From Dyella tabacisoli (GTDB taxonomy: Bacteria > Pseudomonadota > Gammaproteobacteria > Xanthomonadales > Rhodanobacteraceae), in NCBI RefSeq assembly GCF_003350925.1, contig NZ_KZ857173.1, forward strand, positions 372,001 to 436,000: a stretch of DNA of 64,000 nucleotides, read 5' to 3'. A program made the position numbers and the translations under genes. Shown here in pieces: positions 59,201 through 64,000 of this stretch; positions within the stretch are counted from its first letter, which is position 1, and the number at the start of each line of letters is the position of its first letter. A model generated the notes under the pieces. That model made no database searches and was not told where the DNA came from. It saw only the letters and a list, made by a program, of their open reading frames with translations.

Positions 59201-62200
59201 GATCGCCGCCGTGTTGTTGGTGACGTTGGTGTTGGTGGTATTGAGCTGCGAACCGTTCACCGCATCCGTGCTGGTAGCGCTCAAGGTACCCGCCGCTACA
59301 TTGGTGATCTTGTTCGGGCCGCTGCCCTTGTGGTTCGCGTTCCACGCACCCGCGCCGCTATTAGCTGCCGGATCCCAATTCAACGCATCAATCGAGCCCA
59401 CCTGATTGTTCAAGTTGGTGATGCTGGTTGAGTTGGCCGTCACTTGCTGATTGGTGGCAAACAACTGCGAACCGTTGACCGCATCGGTGCTGGTACCACT
59501 CAACTGACCCGCCGCCACGTTCTGGATCTGACGGCCGCCCACGCTCAACGCTGCCGTCGGCGTCGCACCGGCGAACGTGTAAGCGGTACCGCCAATCGTT
59601 GCGCCGCTGACGGCGGTCGTTGCTGTCGTGGCGCTGTTCGAACCCAGTGCTACGTCGTTGGCGTTCGTCGCCACCGCACTCTGGCCGATCGCCACGCTGT
59701 TCGCACCGGTCGCCGTGCTGTCCGTGCCAGTGGAGTTGGCATGGAAGTATTTGGTGCCAGTCGCATAGACATTGTTCACCTGGTTGCCCAGGTTGGTGAT
59801 CGACGTGGTATTGCCCGCGATTGCAGTTGTGTTGTTGGTAATCGCCGTCGTGTTGCTCGTGACCTGCTGGTTGGTCGCATACAACTGCGAGCCGTTCACC
59901 GCATCGGTGCTGGTGCCGCTCAACTGACCGGCTGCCACGTTCTGGATCTGACGCCCACCCACGCTCAACGCTGCTGTTGGAGTCGCACCGGCGAACGTGT
60001 AAGCGGTACCGCCAATTGTCGCGCCGCCGACAGCGGTCGTGGCGGTCGTTGCGCTGTTCGCACCTAGTGCAACATCGTTGGCGTTCGTCGCCACCGCGCT
60101 CTGGCCGATCGCCACGCTATTCGCACCGGTGGCGGTTGAATCCGCACCGGTCGAATTGGCATGAAAATATTTGATGCCGGCACCGTTGTTGATGTTGTTG
60201 ACTGTGGTACCCAGGCTGGTGACCGCACTGTTGGTCGCAAACAACTGGCTGCCGTTCACCGCGTCGGTGCTGATCGCGCTCAAGCGCCCTGCCGCTACGT
60301 TGGTGATCGTGCGCTCATTGCCCGCATTACCCACGCTCACTGTCGACGTCGGTGCGGTGCCGGCAAAGTTGTACGTCGCGCCATTAATGCTGGCGCTGGC
60401 CGTGCCTACCGCTGTTGCCGTAGTCGAGCCTGCGCCCAAGGCTACGTCGTTCGCGTTGCCAGCGGTGGCGCCCTGACCGAGTGCGACCGCATTGGCCTGC
60501 GAGGCTGAGCTCATCGCACCCAGGGCGATAGCACTCGCCCCCGTGGCTTGAGCGCCGGTATTGATATTGCCGCCGATAGCGATCGCATCGGCGCCGCTTG
60601 CGAGCGTCTTCTTGCCGATCGCGACCGCGTCGTCGACCGCCGCCGTCACCGCACTCGCGCCAATGGCGATGCCGTTGGCGCCATTGGCCGCAGCCCCATC
60701 GCCCGCGGCGAAGCTGCTTACGCCCAGCGCACGAGTGTTGGCGCCCACCGCGGTAGCATTGGCCGCGGTGGCCTGCGCGCTATCGCCCGCCGCGAACGAA
60801 CTGGTCGCAGTGGCTTGGGTATTGGCGCCGATAGCCACGCTGTTGACGCCGTTGGTCTTCGATGAATCGCCGATGGCGACACTGCTGGTACCGGTGGTTT
60901 GCGTATTGATACCGAGCGCGATGCTGTTCGCATCGTTGCTCACGCTGTTGTTGCCCATGGCCATCGACGATGCGCCGTTGGCCACCGATTTCGGTCCCAC
61001 CGCCACGGATTCGGCACCTATTGCCTGGCTGTCTGCCGCCGCCGAATTGGCATGAAAATACTTCACGCCACCGCCACCGGAGATGTTGCTGATCGCCTGA
61101 TTGGTCGCGAACAACTGCGAGCCGTTAATCGCGTCTGTGCTGGTGCCGCTGACCCGGCCCGCCGCCACGTTGGTAACCTGCCGTTCGCTGCCCGCCGCAC
61201 CGACACTCACCACGCTACTGGGCGCGGTGCCGGCATAGTTGTACGTGGTGCCATTGATGGTGCCCGAGGCCGTCGGATTGGCCGCCGCCACGGTGCTGGC
61301 ATTACCAAGCGCCACCGAGCCGTCCAGGCCGGTACCGATGGTCACGCCACTGCCTAATACGAAGGCGTTGTTCGCCTTGATGGTGTTGTTATTGCCGAAC
61401 GAATACGAACCCGCTCCGGTCACCGTGCTCGGATCGCCGAAGGCACCGGAGTTGGCGCCGCTGACTACGTTGCCGCTGCCTACGGAAATACTGCTGGCAC
61501 CGGTCGCCTGGGCCGCATTGCCGATGGCGATGCTGTTTGCCGTCGCCGGCGTACCGCTGACACCCGCTACGGCATTGGCGCCCTGTGCGATCGAGTTGTT
61601 GCCGTAAGCTTTCGCCGCCGGACCTACTGCCACGCTATCGGTACCGCCGGCCGACGAATCGGCCAACGCAGAGTTGGTGTGGAAGTACTTGATGCCACCG
61701 CCGTTATTGATGTTGTTGACGGTGTTGCCCAGGTTGGTCACGTTGGTGTTGGTCGCAAACAACTGCGAGCCGTTCACCGCGTCGGTACTGGTTGCGGTGA
61801 GCGCGCCGGCTGTGACGTTAGTCAGCGTGCGCGTGCCGCCGCCGGCATTGGCGAAACTCACCGCAGTGCCACCGGTATTCGCACCCACCGTGATCGGATT
61901 GGTATTGCTCGAGCTGATCCCGCCCGCCTGCTGCACCAGGCCTGCCGTGCCGTTATTGAGATTGTTGATCGACGTCGTGTTACCGGCGATTGCCGTGGTG
62001 TTGCCGGCTATTGCGGTCGTATTGTTGGTGACGTTGGTGTTGGTCGCGTTGAGCTGCGAGCCGTTCACTGCGTCCGTGCTGGTAGCACTCAAGGTGCCCG
62101 CTGCCACATTGGTGATCTTGTTCGGGCCGCTGCCCTTGTGGTTCGCGTTCCACGCACCCGCGCCGCCGTTAGCGGCCGGGTCCCAGTTCAGCGCATCGAT

Positions 62201-64000
62201 CGAAGCAACCTGGTTATTCAAGTTGGTGATGCTGGTCGAGTTGGTCGTTACTTGCTGGTTGGTGGCAAACAACTGCGAGCCGTTGACCGCATCGGTACTG
62301 GTTCCGCTCAATTGACCCGCCGCCACGTTCTGGATCTGACGTCCGCCCACGCTCAACGCTGCCGTCGGCGTCGCACCGGCGAACGTGTAAGCGGTGCCGC
62401 CAATCGTTGCACCGCTGACCGCGGTCGTTGCCGTCGTGGTGCTGTTCGAGCCCAATGCTACGTCGTTGGCGTTCGTCGCTACCGCACTCTGGCCGATCGC
62501 CACGCTGTTCGCACCGGTCGCCGAGCTGTCCGTGCCAGTGGAGTTGGCATGGAAGTACTTGGTGCCGGTCGCGTAGACATTATTCACCTGGTTGCCCAGG
62601 TTGGTAATCGCGGTGGTGTTGCCGGCGATATTGGTGGTGTTGGTCGCGACCTGCTGGTTGGTCGCATACAACTGCGAACCGTTCACCGCATCGGTGCTGG
62701 CTGCACTCAACGTACCCGCAGTCAGGTTGGTGATCTTCACGCCACCTGCCGGCGCACCGGCACCACCCGTGGCACCCAGGGTGATGGTGTTGCCACCGAC
62801 AGCATCGTATTTCACCGCGATCGCAGCCGTATTCACGGCATCGGTATTCAATGCCGTGAGCGCCGCGCCCACATTGCTGTTGGCGGTCGTGCCCGTGTTC
62901 GCACCAGTCGCGCTGATGGTGTTGATGGCATAAGACGGCGCGGTATACACGCCGGTCACTGCATTCAGCGTAGCGCCACCGCCTAGCGAAGTCGCCGCAT
63001 TCTGGCCGACCTGGTTGAGTTGGCTGACGTTGACCGCATCCGTGGCGTCACGGCCTGCGGCGACACCGGTGATCTGGCGACCGACGCCATTGTTGGCGAT
63101 ATTCAACTCGCCGCCCGAGTTGCTGCTGCCGACGGCATAACCGGTATAGCCGCTCAACGCACCGCGCGTTGCGGCGGAATAGCTGCCCAAGGCGATGCTG
63201 TCAGCCGTGCTGGCATTGGCCTGGCGGCCAAGCGCAATGCCCTGCGCCGCGGAGGACGCCGAGCCGTCGCCGAAGGCCAGGCCATAGCCTCCGGCCGCAG
63301 TGGTGCTGGCGGCCGAACCGAACGCGATCGACGAGGTGCCAAGAGCAGACGTACCGTTGCCGATGCCGATCGCATCGGTGCCGGAAACCGTCGAACTGGC
63401 CGCGAATGACCCGACGTTGCTGATCGAGATCGCACCGATACCGCTGGCATTGGCGATGTTACCGATCGCCACCGAACCGCCATTCGCGCCACTGGATTTC
63501 GCACCATTACCGATGGCGACGCTGCTGTTGGTGCTGGCGATCGCACCGGTGCCCTGGGCGATCGAGTTACCACCGGTGGCTTTGGCGCCATTGCCCAAGG
63601 CGATGTCGTTGGCCGTCACCGGCGTGCCATTCACACCAGCTACCGCATTCAGACCTTGCGCGATCGAATTGTTGCCATAGGCGTTGGCGACCGGACCTAC
63701 CGCGACGCTGTCCGTGCCGGCCGCGTTGCTATCGGCCTTGGCCGAATTGGTGTGGAAATACTTGATGCCCGCGCCGTTATTGATGTTGTTGACGGTGTTG
63801 GTGACGTTGGTGACATTCGTGTTCGTGGCGAATAGCTGCGAACCATTGACCGCATCCGTGCTGGCTGCGCTCAACGTGCCGGCGGTCAGATTGGTGATTT
63901 TCACGCCGCCCGCTGGTGCGCCGGCACCGCCCGTGGCACCCAGGGTGATGGTGTTGCCGCCCGCCGCGTCGTATTTCACTGCGATATTGGCGGTGTTATT
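56285..64000 (-). CDS. Giant trimeric autotransporter adhesin (YadA/Hia-like), C-terminal 2571 residues
   Basis: A type Vc surface adhesin; the gene continues beyond the window, so the signal peptide and N-terminus are unseen. The in-window part is 2571 residues of repeats: YadA-head motifs (SVAIGxxAxA type, left-handed parallel beta-roll), 14 neck motifs STD-A/G-V/I-NGSQL, 10 copies of KYFH-A/T-NS, and four DAVN-V-SQL/GQL type necks. Short Asn/Thr-rich stalk segments lie between. The last roughly 95 residues are a coiled coil (YTDQRFNTINSNLNTIGNRA) and the YadA membrane anchor, ending in the aromatic VW expected for outer-membrane insertion. Three copies of a module with ALNWDPAAN and AWNANHKGSG occur. 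Composition is Ala/Asn/Gly/Thr/Ser-rich with no cysteine seen. Confidence 0.95.
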   Translation of the reverse strand, partial: NNTANIAVKYDAAGGNTITLGATGGAGAPAGGVKITNLTAGTLSAASTDAVNGSQLFATNTNVTNVTNTVNNINNGAGIKYFHTNSAKADSNAAGTDSVAVGPVANAYGNNSIAQGLNAVAGVNGTPVTANDIALGNGAKATGGNSIAQGTGAIASTNSSVAIGNGAKSSGANGGSVAIGNIANASGIGAISISNVGSFAASSTVSGTDAIGIGNGTSALGTSSIAFGSAASTTAAGGYGLAFGDGSASSAAQGIALGRQANASTADSIALGSYSAATRGALSGYTGYAVGSSNSGGELNIANNGVGRQITGVAAGRDATDAVNVSQLNQVGQNAATSLGGGATLNAVTGVYTAPSYAINTISATGANTGTTANSNVGAALTALNTDAVNTAAIAVKYDAVGGNTITLGATGGAGAPAGGVKITNLTAGTLSAASTDAVNGSQLYATNQQVATNTTNIAGNTTAITNLGNQVNNVYATGTKYFHANSTGTDSSATGANSVAIGQSAVATNANDVALGSNSTTTATTAVSGATIGGTAYTFAGATPTAALSVGGRQIQNVAAGQLSGTSTDAVNGSQLFATNQQVTTNSTSITNLNNQVASIDALNWDPAANGGAGAWNANHKGSGPNKITNVAAGTLSATSTDAVNGSQLNATNTNVTNNTTAIAGNTTAIAGNTTSINNLNNGTAGLVQQAGGISSSNTNPITVGANTGGTAVSFANAGGGTRTLTNVTAGALTATSTDAVNGSQLFATNTNVTNLGNTVNNINNGGGIKYFHTNSALADSSAGGTDSVAVGPAAKAYGNNSIAQGANAVAGVSGTPATANSIAIGNAAQATGASSISVGSGNVVSGANSGAFGDPSTVTGAGSYSFGNNNTIKANNAFVLGSGVTIGTGLDGSVALGNASTVAAANPTASGTINGTTYNYAGTAPSSVVSVGAAGSERQVTNVAAGRVSGTSTDAINGSQLFATNQAISNISGGGGVKYFHANSAAADSQAIGAESVAVGPKSVANGASSMAMGNNSVSNDANSIALGINTQTTGTSSVAIGDSSKTNGVNSVAIGANTQATATSSFAAGDSAQATAANATAVGANTRALGVSSFAAGDGAAANGANGIAIGASAVTAAVDDAVAIGKKTLASGADAIAIGGNINTGAQATGASAIALGAMSSASQANAVALGQGATAGNANDVALGAGSTTATAVGTASASINGATYNFAGTAPTSTVSVGNAGNERTITNVAAGRLSAISTDAVNGSQLFATNSAVTSLGTTVNNINNGAGIKYFHANSTGADSTATGANSVAIGQSAVATNANDVALGANSATTATTAVGGATIGGTAYTFAGATPTAALSVGGRQIQNVAAGQLSGTSTDAVNGSQLYATNQQVTSNTTAITNNTTAIAGNTTSITNLGNQVNNVYATGTKYFHANSTGTDSTATGANSVAIGQSAVATNANDVALGSNSATTATTAVSGATIGGTAYTFAGATPTAALSVGGRQIQNVAAGQLSGTSTDAVNGSQLFATNQQVTANSTSITNLNNQVGSIDALNWDPAANSGAGAWNANHKGSGPNKITNVAAGTLSATSTDAVNGSQLNTTNTNVTNNTAAIAGNTTSITNLGNQVNNIYATGTKYFHANSTGADSTATGADSVAIGQSAVATNANDVALGSNSTTTATTVVSGATIGGTAYTFAGATPTAALSVGGRQIQNVAAGQLSGTSTDAVNGSQLFATNQQVTANSTSITNLNNQVGSIDALNWDPAANGGAGAWNANHKGSGPNKITNVAAGTLSATSTDAVNGSQLNTTNTNVTNVTNTVNNIDAKGTKYFHANSTGTDSSPVGVDSVAIGTAATASNANDVALGAGSITAAAVATAGDTINGTSYSYAGSAPTSTVSVGSAGNERTITHVAAGRVSAASTDAVNGSQLFATNSAVNSLGTTVNNINNGAGIKYFHANSSLADASATGTDATASGALAVASATSASAYGKSATASGNSSVAVGDAATASTDDAVAIGHNATANGGKSVSIGSGNTATGDGAVAIGDPNTAIGTGAVAMGANNTANGQGAVALGNTSVATGQGSVALGNASQAKAAGALAFGDSAVASNAGDVALGSGSVTAAVHTGNYAIAGGTAAATAATSVVSIGAAGAERQLQNVASGVLSATSTDGVNGSQLFATNTALTNLGNTVNNINNGAGIKYFHANSTLADSSATGSNSVAVGPQAVSSGANSVAIGNAAAAANGNSVALGANSTTSAGAETAYTGAYKAANSSSSVGEVSVGSAGNARKITNVADGSAPADAVNVSQLQAGVNNAITQANSYTDQQVTNLINTAGPTEFKSNSKGARSLGPDAAGPDSAAGGAGSIASGSNSTAVGNNSTASADNSVAIGQASVADRASTVSVGSVGNERQITNVAAGSQNTDAVNVSQLKASQTGSVRYDTNADGTVNNSSVTLGNGGGPTTIHNVAPGTATSDAVNVGQLNAVKDWSKSYTDQRFNTINSNLNTIGNRANAGVASAMAMSSLPQAYQPNQSAAAVAVGSFHGETGIAIGVSTISESGRWVYKLNATSNTRGDTGVGVGAAMVW
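58621..59838. repeat. Two tandem ~618-bp near-identical repeats inside the adhesin gene
   Basis: The segment beginning at 58621 recurs at 59239, an offset of 618 bases (206 codons), and stays almost identical to about 59838. Each unit encodes neck, WDPAAN/NANHKGSG stalk, neck and head sub-modules in the same order. Tandem, in-frame and so similar, the pair is a substrate for recombination that would change adhesin length. Confidence 0.85.
62047..62640. repeat. Third, distant copy of the adhesin 618-bp module
   Basis: This stretch matches 58621-59215 with a constant offset of 3426 bases, with more base differences than the tandem pair. A partial copy (neck plus head only) lies at about 59860-60170. 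Confidence 0.75.

Noticed and set aside
59444-62986. Long plus-strand open frames (up to 435 codons) opposite the adhesin
   Set aside because: They mirror the repeats of the minus-strand adhesin, are Arg/Val/Gly-rich antisense translations and have no start signals or family resemblance.

Overview
The window is a GC-rich, gene-dense stretch of a gammaproteobacterial chromosome, almost all of it core genome. Three things point to the Xanthomonadales (Lysobacterales), most likely the Rhodanobacteraceae (Dyella/Rhodanobacter/Frateuria type): the rpoE-rseA-mucD-lepA-lepB-DUF4845-rnc-era order, the kdsA-eno-ftsB-ispD-ispF-truD / surE-pcm-yqaA-nlpD block that lacks an rpoS gene next to nlpD, and the protein sequences themselves. 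The family assignment is inference; the order-level one is fairly secure.

Layout. 1-7.4 kb (minus): envelope-stress and secretion operon, rpoE-rseA-mucD, then lepA-lepB-DUF4845-rnc-era, behind a very good sigma-E promoter at 7420-7446. 7.6-10.6 kb (minus): a large GGDEF-EAL protein with a degenerate receiver, plus an unknown partner gene. 10.9-18.2 kb: fadB-like beta-oxidation enzyme (+), then DUF2058, slyX, ugd, a periplasmic FKBP isomerase and a CPA2 antiporter (-). 18.3-18.7 kb: tRNA-Ala-Glu-Asp operon. 18.7-22.7 kb: DUF1249, ppsR and the divergent ppsA. 22.8-23.3 kb: a frameshifted signal-peptidase remnant and tRNA-Ser. 23.3-31 kb: PP2C phosphatase, dnaQ/rnhA, a methyltransferase, gloB-mltD-fabI and ppiD. 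31-38 kb (minus): tRNA-Asp/Val and the protein quality-control cluster tig-clpP-clpX-lon-hupB. 38-39 kb: six minus-strand tRNAs (Leu, Lys, His, Arg, Pro, Arg). 39.2-42.7 kb: rlmE-ftsH, with yhbY and an Mth938-domain gene on the other strand. 42.7-53.3 kb (minus): nlpD, yqaA, pcm, surE, truD, ispF, ispD, ftsB, eno, kdsA, pyrG, with an Smr-domain gene on +. 53.5-55.3 kb: long aminopeptidase P (+). 55.4-64 kb (minus): the 3' 7.7 kb of a giant trimeric autotransporter adhesin, followed by a lipoprotein with SmpA/OmlA-like and OmpA-like domains.

How the genes work together. Proteostasis is the dominant theme. Cytoplasmic proteases and chaperones (Lon, ClpXP, trigger factor, FtsH) and periplasmic/envelope factors (MucD, PpiD, FKBP, signal peptidase I, sigma-E with its anti-sigma factor) lie in a few clusters. 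Several operon joints are 4-base stop/start overlaps: rpoE/rseA, rnc/era, rnhA/dnaQ, gloB/mltD, rlmE/ftsH and pyrG/kdsA.

I found no CRISPR array, prophage, insertion sequence, toxin-antitoxin or recognisable defence system. The least ordinary content is the adhesin/lipoprotein pair with near-identical 618-bp repeats, the sigma-E promoter, the signal-peptidase pseudogene, the pseudo-receiver GGDEF-EAL protein with its unrecognised neighbour, and several short repeats in leader regions.
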